Shown here piece by piece: positions 50,315 through 63,840 of a DNA stretch of 64,000 bases (its first letter is position 1; each line of letters begins with the position of its first letter). The position numbers were made by a program, and so were the translations under genes. Below the pieces are notes generated by a model. The model ran no database searches, was not told the origin of the DNA, and saw nothing but the letters and a program-made list of their open reading frames with translations. Origin of the DNA: Paramecium sonneborni. Lineage: Eukaryota > Ciliophora > Oligohymenophorea > Peniculida > Parameciidae. The stretch covers positions 68,007 through 132,006 of the forward strand of contig CAJJDN010000083.1 in the NCBI GenBank assembly GCA_905182985.1, given 5' to 3'.

Positions 50315-50893
50315 TCAACTCATCATGAAAATTCTGCTTGAAATATCTGTTACTATCCAATCGATTCCTTCTAGTAATCCATCTCCTGTAACTGCTGAAC
50401 ATGCTATTATTCCCCAATGTCTTGTTTGAATTAAATCCAATTCCAAATACTCTCTTATCTATTATAGACTTAATGATTTTGGAACATCTTATTTATTACA
50501 AAATATCAATAGAGTTGCTCCTATCAATTTTTCTTACTTTAATAAATTTTATAATTCCTTTTTGCAATCATCTAAACGAGCTTTGTCTGTTGAGTCCACT
50601 ACCCATATTAAACCATCTGTTTATTCAAAATAATTCTTCCAATATGATCTAATTGTCTATTAACCACCAACATCTAAAATTATTTTCATTTTGTTACCCC
50701 AACAATTTAGTTTATATCCATTATAACTAAGAGTTTTGATATTGAAGCCTAATGTTGGAGAAATCTGGGAAATGTCTTCCCCATTAAATTTTTTTAAGAT
50801 TGTAGTCTTTCCTGCATTATCTAATCCTAAAATCAACAATCTCATCTCTTTCTCTCTCTCCTTTGTTTTTTTTATTATTTTCAAAAGTCCCAT
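50315..50893 (-). CDS. ARL2: ARL2 small GTPase
   Basis: 184 residues, the same length as human ARL2 and highly similar throughout. It has [20 protein letters not shown] (P loop), [12 protein letters not shown] (switch I), [20 protein letters not shown] (switch II), CNKQDVP for NKxD, and the ends [15 protein letters not shown] and SSRIFMMS. The protein acts in tubulin folding with TBC-D, in mitochondrial biology and as a cargo-release factor, by family. One 24-nt intron (50674-50697, TAG) falls just before DVGGQ. Both neighbours lie on the same strand, 13 bp and 78 bp away. Confidence 0.96.
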
Positions 50894-50971
50894 TATAAAA
50901 GAAAATTAATTTAAATTTAATATGTATTATTATTTATCTAAATAACTTAATTTCATAATTTTGTTTCTTCA

Positions 50972-52050
50972 TCATTTCTCCCAAAATATTGTTAATTCAT
51001 TATCTTCATACTTTACAGTTTACCCATTACCTAAAACAAAACTCTCTCTTGGATTCATTTCTAACCAAATTCCAAATTTTGACATTACAAGTTCCTAATT
51101 TATATTACCTTCTAGCCATTACTCCTTTCCATCTAATGCACTTTTTGGTTGCCCATCAAATATTATCCAATTTTTATCCATATATTTTATAAATCCATGT
51201 CTAGAAGAAACTTATTTTGATTTAAATATTATATCTGATTATTCACATCTTCCTAGACTAAAATAATTTCTTTCATTTTCAACTAACAAATATTTTTGAA
51301 TAGATTATTTTTCATTAATTTCTAAATAAATACAATTTTTCAATCTTAATTAATTAAGTTCCTTATTAACTAATAATTAATTTATACATTCTCTAATTCT
51401 TTTGATTTCAATTTCTACTAAAAGTAACTTATTGTTGTTTCCTTTTTGAATGATTAATCAAATAATATTTTAGTCTCTTGTGGTAAACCAATTATTTAAG
51501 TTCTTTATGTAAACTCATATAAATCTTCTTTATCTAAGAAATCTCCAAAAATTTGATTATCTTATCTTACTTTTAATTTTGAGCTTAAACCTACAAGGAA
51601 TGTATTATTTTTAATTAAAACTTGATTTTTGCATTAATTATCTATATTAATCAAACTTAAAAGGCCTTTTTAGCCTGAAATATCTGTTATTTTTATATTC
51701 TTTTCATCAGTAATTGTAAATTCTCCTATTTTATCAATTATATTCTTTTCGAGATAGAAACTATTCAAAACTTTAAAATATTCATTTTAAAATTCCTTTT
51801 AATTTTAAGGTATTTATAGAGAAGAGCAATCAATTTCAAAATGAGTTGGTAAAATAGTAAGCCAGTCTAATACCAAATCATTATTTTATGAACATCCGAT
51901 TGTATATTCTCAAAATTTATTTATAAAAATACTATGCTTATCATCAAGTAATGTCAATTCTTTTGGAGAAAATTATTACTTACGACCTGCTCTAATTATT
52001 AGTGATTTCCGAGTCTACTGTCATGATAAAGTATATACTTATTGATTCAT
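50972..52050 (-). CDS. FHA-domain protein
   Basis: About 334 residues with two FHA-like regions. The N-terminal one is degenerate (KYTIGCSQNNDLVLDWLTIL, Cys where Arg is usual). The C-terminal one has the phosphothreonine-binding signature YFSLGRCEQSDIIFKSKQVS then SRHGFIKY, and later GIWLEMNPRE. FHA domains bind phosphothreonine, so this is a likely signalling adaptor. Introns: 52015-52038 (24 nt, TAG), 51909-51932 (24 nt, ends GAG) and 51362-51387 (26 nt, ends AAG). The GAG junction rests only on removing a TGA and on the KYTIGC alignment, so treat it cautiously. Confidence 0.78.
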
Positions 52051-53875
52051 ATTAATGCTAAATATAATTATTAATTGTATTTTTTTATTTTTTGAGGAGA
52101 ACTTAAATTTCATATTTTAATAGATTAAAAAATATCATGCAACTTCTATTTTAAATTTTATGAAAAATAATAATAATGGGATAATAGTTTTTATTCATAA
52201 ATAGTTTTTATTTAAAATTTTTAAATAAAATAGAAAGAATAAAAAAAAATTAGATATCATTTAAAAAGAAACATTATTTTATATGAATAAGATATTAATA
52301 ATTAAAAGCAAAATAAAAGTATTTTAATATTATAAAATAATATTCCAAATTTAATTATTTTATTTAAAAATACAAAAAGATAAAGTGGAAATAGAGTATA
52401 TTATATATATATAATTGAAAATTTTATTTGACTGAGTTATTTATATTCCAATTGCTTTGAATATGAGATATTCATAAATTTTTAATAAAATAAATTAATA
52501 CATTTTTTTTTAATTCATTAAAATACATACTAAAAATTTAGTAAAAAGAACAATTAACAAAAGTCATTGGTTTGTCAATATGAAGATTATGTTAAAAGTG
52601 GAATAATTGGAGCATGTTTGAAAATAGATTGTAAATATTCAAGATCTTATTGTTATCATTGTTTATTAAAATATCATATTTCACATACAGATCTTTTAAG
52701 GACCTTAAAAGAGTTAAATGAATGAAGAAGCTATACCTATGAAACCCTTATAAATGAAATTATGTAATTAAGGGAAAGATTCTAAATTTTTTAGCTTCAA
52801 TTCCTGAAAATTATTAAACAGATTTTTTCATTATTATCTCAAAGGCTTCATTAATTCCTTTTATATATAATTTATCTGATGATTTAGGTAATTTAAAGTT
52901 AGAAATTAAGAGAATAAAATAAAATTGTTATTTAATCTTAATTCTTAAGGATATGAAACATTTTCAATCTGTAGAATAAGATAAGTCACAGTAAGCTCAA
53001 ATACAACATGTTGTTTATGAATAAGTAAAAAGATTGACAAAAGGTAATTTTGTTGAAAAATGGAAAGATGGTTTTATATAATTAATAAATAACCAGATCG
53101 TTTGTTTTCTGCGAGGCTAGGATTCCATTAAATCAAAATGTAAAACTTACATTCGAATTAAATAATCAAATTTAAATAGATTCATTGAAGTAGGTTTCGG
53201 ATCTGGGATTAAGAAATAAAATAAGAGCTATATGATTAATAATGATTTATAATTTAGAGTGGAGATACTATTTTACTGGAAATAAGAATGAAGGAGAAAA
53301 AAATAACATTTAATAATCTAAGAACATCATAGACATATGTAAATATAATTTAGAAAGTTTAATTGAAACTTTATATAATTGTGATTGATTAGATGGGCCG
53401 TTTTAAAGAAATTGTATGATTATTGATTAAGATCCTTATAATTATAATGAAAAATTAATATATGAACTTATAAGTAGCTCTTTTTGACTTTAAATTAATT
53501 TTTTATAATTTCTCTAGAACTTAATTTTATTAAAATCAAGATAAGATTAATAATAATAATTAATACAAGAATAATCAATTGAATAGATATATTTCTATTT
53601 CATTAAAAATATAAAGATGACTTGAGTAATATAATAATATAAAAGAAATAGGAAAATAATAATTATAATTATTTTAAAAATATAATTATCTTTACATTCT
53701 GAATTAACTGTTAAAGAATAAGTTAGAGAATATGATATTTTCGTTATAATATTGATATAAAGACAAAGAGTAGCATTTATTATGTTATTAGAGTTTTTAT
53801 ATACTTATTATGAATACTTTAGTCACATTTCGAAGGATTGTTTAATTCAATCGAACCATTTAACCTCTTGAATAA
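52051..53875. other. Gene-poor region with a decayed gene
   Basis: About 1.8 kb. Apart from the B-box-like relic at 52537-52956, no frame is convincing on either strand. TA-rich tracts occur around 52200-52560. The FHA gene's promoter should lie at the left end. Confidence 0.45.
52537..52956 (+). pseudogene. B-box/zinc-finger-like relic
   Basis: A plus-strand frame with no ATG, interrupted by TGA at 52723-52725, carries a Cys/His series (CQYEDYV, ACLKIDC, YCYHC, HISH) like the B-box-type zinc-binding modules of large ciliate families. The frame continues past the TGA without good coding character. No GT...AG intron removes the stop. It is best read as a decaying copy of a multigene family member. 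A start from a distant exon or an unrecognised intron would be the alternative. Confidence 0.45.
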
Positions 53876-54580
53876 ATGAATCAGAATCAAAAGTCAAGAA
53901 TAAATTTTGAAGTTCCTTAAATTTCTAATCTTTTGTCATAGGATTTTCAGGTCTTTCGTGATTATCTTGTTCAAACTTTGTAAGTCTATATGTGTTTATT
54001 GATTACAAAATACAAAATTCTTCTTGGGCTTTGGGAATGTGTTAATGAAGATTCTTGTTTTGAAGTACTTTCTTCGAGGATGTTAGAATTTGAACTTTAC
54101 CTACTGGAACTAGATAAACTTAGTGAAAGCTTCAATGGAATAGGTGTATATATGATGGAGGATTTGTATGATTAAGTATGTTAATTAGACATATTGTATT
54201 TAATTTTTATGAATAGAAATCATTATTAAAATTTTGCTTAATTCTTCAAGATCATTATTATTATATCTTAAATACTCTTTACTTCCATAATTAGATAAAT
54301 TATCAACTCAGAAACAAATTATAGGATTTATTTTTATAAATTATTTCTTTTTTCATTAATAGGATTATTTTTAATGAACAATTTCTAGATCTAATTTAAA
54401 TAGTAACTAAACTTTTAGGTTTAAAATGAGAAGTATCTATTTAATTATTAAGATAAATTTGAATTAAGTAAGGTTGTAATATGTTTATTGAATATGTATT
54501 TTTGGTGTTAATTTAAAGTTAAAAATTTCAGGTATGTGGGAATTTGTTAAAAAGAAATAACTGTAAAGAATATTTAATGA
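53876..54580 (+). CDS. Weakly supported ORF, 234 residues
   Basis: ATG to TGA without intron under the ciliate code. The first 100 residues have plausible ciliate composition (NQNQKSRINFEVPQIS, LELDKLSESFNGIGVYMME). The second half is mostly Ile/Asn/Gln/Phe in a way that could be random AT-rich sequence. No motif, membrane topology or family is recognised. With TGA as the only stop, open frames this long arise by chance more often than in the standard code. It may be a real fast-evolving gene, a first exon read through into non-coding DNA, or spurious. Confidence 0.3.
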
Positions 54581-54666
54581 TTAAATGTTTTTTATTTGAA
54601 TAGAAATTTATAAGTATAGTTCGGGTAACAAAATATTAGATAAAGAAATATAATTCAAACTAGTTT

Positions 54667-55062
54667 TCAATAATGTGGTTTAGTCTATTTAAGAATTGAT
54701 TTTAGGATTAAGTCTTTTTGAAGATTTTCAATCATTTTATTGCTACTAGATTTGATGTGAAACTTTTCCTATTCTTGAGTATTTGTACATTAAGAAATTG
54801 TGTCCTTAATTGACAGTACTTCCTCATCAGGATTAAACACACAAACAGTGACAAAATTATCAAAAGCAATTCCATAACCAGTGCCCTTTAAAATTTATCT
54901 GCCTTTAACATCAAATCTAGGTTGATTGTATTTGATGACTTTTATTATTTTTTATTTAATTTAAATAGGAGAGGGTTCTTCAGGTACATCTTCCTCAACA
55001 TCTTGCTGTCTAACTTAATTCTATTAGAGCAAGACCTTTGGGCCAATATTCATACTTTTCAT
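54667..55062 (-). CDS. Small hypothetical protein
   Basis: 131 residues without introns, ATG at 55062, TGA at 54667. Acidic N-terminus (QQDVEEDVPEEPSPI), then a basic core (KVIKYNQPRFDVKGRQILKG) and GTGYGIAFDNFVTVC. Codon and residue use are more gene-like than in the flanking gaps. No domain recognised. It lies 118 bp downstream of the stop of the RING-like membrane protein, same strand. Confidence 0.55.
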
Positions 55063-55180
55063 TTTATAAGTCTAAGCTTATTTAGCAATTATTATTATAA
55101 TAAACGATTTGGTAATAAATTTGAAAAGACTATAAAATTCAATAAACCTATAAGTAGTAATAAAATAAACATTAAAAACA

Positions 55181-55926
55181 TCATAAATCTTAATCAAGTA
55201 TTACTCTCTTAGCTCTTTTATACTACAACTATTTCACTACTTTAAGAGTAAACGATTCTAATTAAGATTGATCATATTCTTTTCCAAGTTTATATTCTTT
55301 TATATCGTATTCAATTAAGTAACATAAATGATAAAATTTACTGACAATTATTAATAACACTAATAATTCAATAATTATAAGTATTATTAATAAAATTAGA
55401 TATATTTGATCTATTTCTAGAATAATTAATGCTACAATTTCTAGTGTAATAAGTGAAAACAACAAAGACAAACTCATTAAAAACACAAACTTTTCTTTTC
55501 TGCTTAAATTCGATATGCTCAGTCTGATAGTTTATAAATATTATACTTTTCATTTATTTATATTGGAAAGTAATCATTACAAAATTAACATCTAAATAAA
55601 TTAAGGCCTAATTTAGGATAAAGATGAGCATAATCTAAGATACAAATTATATGATAATGTATATTTAAGCAATGGCATAATTTGATTGCTAAACTCCCTT
55701 TTTCATTTTTACATTTTACACATTCATTATTATTTGTAGAAAGTACATTTCTAGATTTACTCACTCTTGCAAGATCACCTTCAAGTATCGTTTTAGGTTT
55801 TAAGCTTCTCACTTTATATTTTGGTTATTCAAGTGATTCTCCCTTAGGACTTAAAAATGGTGATTCATTATAGTCAAAACAGGTTTAAAATTGTTATCTA
55901 TTCTTAGGTGTTGATTTTGGACTCAT
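55181..55926 (-). CDS. RING-CH-like zinc finger membrane protein
   Basis: About 240 residues. A Ser/Lys-rich N-terminus precedes a RING-like Cys/His cluster: CVKC, CHC, HYHIIC, then CQFC after about 20 residues, close to the RING-CH (MARCH) spacing. Two strong hydrophobic segments follow (FLMSLSLLFSLITLEIVALI, IYLILLIILIIIELLVLLII). MARCH-type proteins are membrane ubiquitin ligases with this order of domains. The His/Cys spacing is not canonical, so activity is not certain. One intron (55524-55546, 23 nt) ends CAG and joins the finger to the membrane part. The frames do not connect without it. Confidence 0.72.
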
Positions 55927-56155
55927 TTAATAAAATGACTGCATAAATTAATATTTATTAAAAAATATCTCTTTAATCTTAAAGTTGAGAGTCTGATAAA
56001 ATAAATAATTTCAAATCTATTGGAAAATGACTTCATAAAAAGGTTCTGAAATTACTGTTTCATAATTATGATTCAAAGTGCAGTTTTTAGAAAAATTATC
56101 GAAATAGCTGTTTTATTACTTAATAAAACAATTTAATTAAATAAATATTATATAT

Positions 56156-56480
56156 TCATTATTATTTTAACAATTCTAGTTTTTTTTTTGCTGCTAAAAC
56201 TTTTAATTCTAATTGATTCAACTATTCTCTTAATTATTGATTTTCTTCTTTCAAATTATAAAATAAATTTGCAAAATGCTCATCAACATTCACAAATTTT
56301 GATCTCTATGTCTTTACAGGCTAATTTTCTCCTTAATACCTTGGAGTGTCAAATGGATTTGAGTTCAATTTTCTTTATATTTACTATTATATCTAAAATA
56401 ATATTTGAGCAATTTACTATTATTGGTTATGATGAGAATTTATTGCTTAGTAATAACTTTTAAGCTGGTTAATAATACAT
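56156..56480 (-). CDS. Small coiled-coil protein
   Basis: 99 residues after removal of a 25-nt intron (56393-56417, TAG). A polar N-terminus (FDTPRYQGENQPVKTQRSKF) is followed by a short C-terminal coiled coil (NLKEENQQLREQLNQLELKV). It resembles many short ciliate coiled-coil proteins. Function unknown. It is supported by exact closure of the spliced frame and by heptad periodicity. Confidence 0.6.
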
Positions 56481-57445
56481 AAATTAAATAATATATTATA
56501 AATAACTCACATATCAATTCAAAATCAGAATAAAGATCAAATTAATAATTATATGAGGTGTCTTTATCTAAATAGAATACTTAATTCTCAAAAAATAGTT
56601 TATTATTACATCAACAAAGCTGAAAACTTATTTTTCATTAAGAATGAACAAAATGAATAAAGTTGTAATGCTATTTGGAAAATGAAAGGGAATAAAATAT
56701 AGAATTTGAAAAATTCAAATTACAAAACAAATTTCATTAAAAAGATGTAAATGAAGATAATCTGTAAAATTGTATTTAACAAACTTTTATAACAAGCCAT
56801 TTTTATATGTTTAATATTTGTAAAACAATCTATTTATAATCAATACATAAATTATTTAGAAAAAACTTAAACTTGAAAATTATATAGTTTAAGTTAATCT
56901 AAGAGAAAATTCATTAATTATATTCAAAATACTATTATTTTGGCTTGAGATATTTTTAAAAATTAAAGATGAAAAAATTGTGTTTTTAAAGTCTTAATCT
57001 TACACAACTAAATGGTAAGGCATAAGAAAATGTAATTAATCTTGAGGGTAAATAAATGATTGCTTATTTGCTCTCGTTAGTAAAATAGAAAAAAAGAGCT
57101 AGTTATGTCAATTTTAGTAAAATTAAGATCATATACGAACTTAATTTTGCTATAAAATGAGAATATATATTATTTTAATAAATTTCGATTTTTTTGGAAT
57201 CATTTTTTGAATTATAGTTTTATCGATGGAGATCTAATCGAATTTATTCATTTTATTTTATTAATTTCTGAAATATTTTTGGTAGATAAAAATATAAAAA
57301 AGTCTTGAAGTATTTTTTCTAAATTATCGAAATACTGTCAAACATCTCTTTGAGATATATTTTATATTTAGAATTTAAGAATATAAATATATTTGTTAAG
57401 AATATTTGTTAATAATATATTTAAGTATAATAATTATTAGACAAT
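56481..57445. other. Intergenic, nothing recognised
   Basis: 965 bp between the divergent starts of the small coiled-coil gene (minus) and the PEX11-like gene (plus). AT-rich, with dense TGA and no supported frame or RNA. Confidence 0.5.
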
Positions 57446-58204
57446 ATGATTCTAGGAACCGTAACTAAGATACACAAAGTAAATTCTACAGTTTTAGGTT
57501 AAGATAGAATGATAAGGTAATAGTAATTTTATAATTAGGACTTATACTTTTCTGTTACGGTTCTTCAAATTACATATATTAAAAAAAATGAAAAGTGGTG
57601 AATGCCTTATGAACTGGTAAAACAAAGTTGATGTTATATGTTCACACTTTTCTATGACTAGAAGAGTATTGCAAATCAATATTTTAAGATATTACGATGG
57701 TCACGAACAGCATTCTATATACAGATTTTAATTAACAAAATCAAATAGTAATGGAGCAAAAATGAATTAAAATATTATAGAAACTTGAATGATGTGTTAT
57801 TTTACGCATACCTTATACTTACAGACGTTAATGATTTAATATTTTGGATGTGTTAAATTGGATTATGTAGAAATGTCAAATTATTATTAATAACAAAAGA
57901 GATCAATCCAAAATTATATTTTGTTGAATGTATAGGATGGTTTATAACTTTATGTCTTGAATATAAGGTTAATCAATAAGAAATCTAGAAGTCTCAATCA
58001 CATTAGGATCCTAAAAATAAAATAAGAGCTAGATAAATTTAGATATTATAAAATTTAGTAAAATATAGTCTAGATATACCAGTCTCTTATTCTTATGTGA
58101 ATACAAAAGCCATTTCATAAGAAAAAGCAGTTATTTTAGGAACAATTTCAAGTTTTATAAGTTTATATCAAACTTTTTAATAACATTCTGGTGGCTATTA
58201 GTGA
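57446..58204 (+). CDS. PEX11: PEX11-like peroxisome proliferation protein
   Basis: About 226 residues, the usual PEX11 size. The N-terminus VTKIHKVNSTVLGQDRMIR matches the family opening (a threonine-rich segment then GxDKxxR). HFSMTRRILRWSRTAFYIQI matches the S-x-SRR-x-RxG helix. A hydrophobic segment DVLFYAYLILTDVNDLIFW follows, and the C-terminal KAVILGTISSFISLYQTF resembles the final glycine-serine membrane helix. PEX11 elongates and divides peroxisomes. Three introns: 57517-57538 (22 nt), 57666-57688 (23 nt, ends AAG) and 57748-57780 (33 nt). Before splicing the region looks like junk with many TGA codons. Assignment is by pattern, so moderate. Confidence 0.7.
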
Positions 58205-58649
58205 TAACATATTGTAACATATTATTTATATCAAATATCATAATCAGTCTATTAATTTGTATATTTGTAATTTTGTAAAATTCTATTAAAATAAATCATG
58301 AGAATTCAAGCTATATATAATTTGAATTTTTATATGATTCGATAATTATTTTAATGAGGATGAATATTTATCAATAGATTAAAAAAATAATTAAAGTTAA
58401 TTAATAATTAAATGAAAATCATTATATTTTTTAGAATTATAATTTTTAATTAAATATAATAATTTAAGTATTTTGAAAAATTTAAGCTTTGATTAAAGAT
58501 TGAGTCAATAGGAGATTCGAAATAAATTCTAAAGATAATATATGAGAACTCGATATAATTAACTTCTTATAAAATGTTAAAAATAGAAAATGAAAACAAG
58601 AGAAGGTAATTTTGATAATAAATTAAGTTAATTAATTATTAAAACATCC
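58205..58649. other. Intergenic between convergent genes
   Basis: 445 bp between the stops of the PEX11-like gene and the ankyrin-DHHC gene. Nothing recognised. Confidence 0.5.
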
Positions 58650-60442
58650 TCATTTTTAATTTGAGTCAAATAACTGCAAAGATTATTGATTTTGTTTCTT
58701 TTTATTTTTACTATTAATTTTGTTATAACAACACATTTGTAGACAATTCTTGCAAGAAATGTTGGACTATTCATTTGCTTTCTTCATTGATTATGAATAC
58801 CTATGAATAATAAATAATAAGATTACTTTTCATAAGTTGTTTATCCTGTTAATAAATTTACTGTTTAAATATAGAATAACAGCCATAGAGGGAAGAGAAA
58901 CAATAGCATGATAATGATGGAAAAGATAGAAAGAATGAAAAGGATAATAAATGAATGATCAATACCTCCATCATCTTAAATTTATTTGATTACAAAATAA
59001 AATTGGTATGCTAAAGTAAAGGTAATATCTAAACAGAGTAGGAACACAAATATATAAAACTAGAAATGATTATTTGAACCTATCTTATATTAGAATAAAA
59101 AATTACACAATTATCAACCCAAGGACAATGATGATCATAAACTAATACACAAGATTAGCAAATATCACAATGTTTAGATCTAGGAGCTTTAACACAGATA
59201 CATTCAGGACAGATATCTTTGGCATCATATCTTTATAATATTTCATATAGATTTTTGAGTAATTCTTATTCATTTTTTTCTTATTTTTTAACTTATTAAC
59301 CAGGATCACTTCGCCAAACTAAGATTAATAAAAACCAGATTAATAATTGAGATGATCCATAATAAATAAGATCTTAATTTGATTGATCTGCATAAAAATT
59401 GTAATAAATAGTAATTCCTTGACAATATATTAACATAGCAATAAATTTAAACATTTTATCTTTACTTCTATTTACTTTTTAGAATCCTTAACTAATACTA
59501 AAGTAAGTAATTAAAAAGTTTTATGATTCTGTTAGCATTTTAAAAATAGCTTTAAATGAATTAGATTAAGCAATATCAGCTGCAGTTTATCCCTCGTTAT
59601 TTTTAATATTTCTATCAGCTCCTTAAAGTAATAGTTTCTTAACAATTCTACTATTTCCACTCATAGTTGCTAAATGAAGTGCAGTTAAACCTTCTACATC
59701 TTTGATATCTAATAATTAATCAGTAAAAGATAATAGATAATTAACTGCTAATTCACATCCATAATAAGATGCCCAATGTAATGCAGTTCCTCCTTTAGAA
59801 TCTTTTAAACCAAAATCAAATCCTATTTTTTTAAAATAAACAACAGATTTTGGTTAATCTCCTTGAGCTGCTAAATGTAATCCATTCATTCCTTATGCAT
59901 TTCTAATGTATAAATTAGCTCCACATTTTTCAAACTCTTAAATCATTTCTATATTTCCTCTATAGGCTGCAAAATGAAAGGCTACAAATCCATCTTCTGT
60001 TTATAAATTAACCCATTCTGTAAGAATTGATGTACATTTATGTTTATGCTGTTTTTTAACATGATTAATCAACAATCTTTAATAATATTTATAAGTACTT
60101 AACAGTATCTAAATTATTATTATAGGCTGCTAAATGTAACAGAGTATATTTTTTATGATCAATAATTGTATAAATATTGATGTTTTCAGCTTCATCTAAT
60201 AAGTTTTAAATTTCTGATAAATCATTATTCTATATGACTTTTATAAGATATTATTCTGCTCCTTTTGATTCTATTAATCCATGAGTGTGTGATTTTGTCT
60301 TATTTCTTTCAAAATTAATCTCAGATTTAATCTTGGCTGTAGGAGGTGAAAGCAACTTTTTAATATCTGAATAAGATGAAGCAATTTAACGAGGCTGATC
60401 TATATCATACTCTTCATTTAAGATAGAAATATTTGGGAACAT
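58650..60442 (-). CDS. Ankyrin-repeat DHHC palmitoyltransferase
   Basis: About 574 residues. After a polar N-terminus come at least five ankyrin repeats (TLLHLAAYNNN, AFHFAAYRGNIEM, GLHLAAQGDQ, ALHWASYYGC, ALHLATMSGN). Then come two membrane segments, the cysteine-rich domain CPECICVKAPRSKHCDICQS with DHHCPWVDNCIGSNNH, two more membrane segments and a TTYE motif. This is the Akr1/ZDHHC17 layout, which attaches palmitate to cysteine of substrate proteins at internal membranes. Three introns, all ending AAG: 60077-60098 (22 nt), 59084-59106 (23 nt, inside the NCIGSNNH motif) and 58778-58800 (23 nt). An alternative 34-nt TAG junction exists for the last. Starts 38 bp downstream of the ArgRS stop. 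Confidence 0.93.
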
Positions 60443-60480
60443 AAATAAATGAATATTTATTTTAATGTAATATATTTTCA

Positions 60481-62403
<1,923 letters not shown>

Positions 62404-62952
62404 AAACTAATGAAATTAAAAACTAAATATTATTTATTGAATTTGATGTATTAAGCTCTATTCACTTATAAATACAATTGTAATAATTCTTTCATAAAGT
62501 AATTATAAATTTAATTTCTATAAAACATTTATGGAATTTTATATATTATTCATTTATTATTTTTACAATAAATGAGGAAATTCTGATAAATGTTAAATAA
62601 TATTAAATTTATTAAATCTCAATTATTATTATTTGTAGAAATAATTATTTAAATAAAAAAAAATATTTTAGTAATTTGATATTAACTTTATTCAAATGAA
62701 TGCTATATCCAAAAAAAGTTATCAATTAATATCGGTTAGGAGAATTTGATATAAAGCTTTTTAAAAAGTTTTTCTTTAGAAATAAAACAGTATTAAAAGA
62801 TAGGTAAAATCTCTAAAAGAAAATAAATTTTTCAAACAAAAATATATAAAGCGAATCATAAAGGATTTAATTTAAAGAGAGAATCAAACCCCTAGTAATT
62901 TTAAAATTTCTGATTTAAAAAATAAATCACTTGTTTTTAACAATCCCATTCA
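62404..62952. other. Intergenic, ArgRS promoter side
   Basis: 549 bp of AT-rich sequence between the divergent starts of ArgRS and the next plus-strand model. No supported frame or RNA. Confidence 0.5.
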
Positions 62953-63737
62953 ATGAGAAACTATATGAATTCTTAATCTTCAGTTCTAGCTATCCTTGAT
63001 ATAAACAATGCTTATATTTAAGAGAAATAAGATTTATTTGGTTGTACTTAGAAATATTATTCTCTTATACTACCACAGGATATTTTAGAAATAATAATAA
63101 AAATTTATACAATATACAAAATCCCCTATCCAAGGAACAACAGCGAAATAATAAGATAATAAGATTTTGGGATATCAATAAGAAAGGGATTAAATGAATT
63201 GTTAGAAATTTTCAGCTATAAATTTTCTAGTTACTAGGATCTTTCAAATTCAATTCAATAGGATGATAGCGAATATGAATATTAAAATATCAAAATAAGT
63301 TGAGGTTTTCCGTTATTATGATTTCCCAAAAAGTTTTGCTGAAGTAGTTTAATAATACTTTTATACCAAAAAAGAATTTGTTAGGATAATTGGGTGAAAA
63401 ATTTACAATGGTTCAAGGTAGACATTTAGGTGGAAGATTACAAGATTGTAAATCTAAAGTTTATATCAAGTTCAAAACTTAAGTATTGCATCCTGATTTG
63501 CTAGTCTCATTTATTTTTATCAGTTAAATCAAATGTGAAGTATATTATATTATTCACAGTATTTGTATATTCGAATACTTATAATTTAATATTTTTGATA
63601 AATTAAAATATAACTTTTATAATATAGAGATTTAAAAAAAAATAAGACATAGAGAAACTATAAAAATTAATTAAAAGTCAAATAAAATGAGTTATAAGCT
63701 AATTTATTAATTTTTAAGAATTATTCAAAAGGTTTGA
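62953..63737 (+). CDS. Hypothetical protein, exon structure unresolved
   Basis: The open frame from ATG 62953 has gene-like residues (SVLAILDINNAYIQEKQDLF, IRKGLNELLEIFSYKF). A second block VFRYYDFPKSFAE, then NLLGQLGEKFTMVQGRHLGG after a 31-nt GTA...AAG intron (63348-63378), is also convincing. The link between the first and second blocks needs an intron of length 1 mod 3. Candidates are 37 or 40 nt and start GTT, longer than any other here, so I leave it open. The end at TGA 63735-63737 is also uncertain, as residues past about 63500 look non-coding. Family not recognised. Confidence 0.4.
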
Positions 63738-63780
63738 CATAATGATTAATGTTTATCTATTTTATCTAATAATTATTATA

Positions 63781-63840
63781 ATTATTTATCTAATAATTAT
63801 TCATCTAATAATTATTTATCTAATAATTATTTATCTAAAA
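63781..63840. repeat. 15-bp tandem repeat, four copies
   Basis: Four tandem copies of the 15-base unit attatttatctaata. Copy two has one base change and copy four differs at its end. A partial copy precedes it. Entirely AT plus one C per unit. Probably a minisatellite in the gap after the last gene. Confidence 0.9.

Noticed and set aside
58778..58811. 34-nt TAG intron at the end of the DHHC gene
   Set aside because: It gives an unrelated C-terminus. The 23-nt AAG version yields a Cys/Asn-rich tail like other DHHC enzymes. Not fully excluded.
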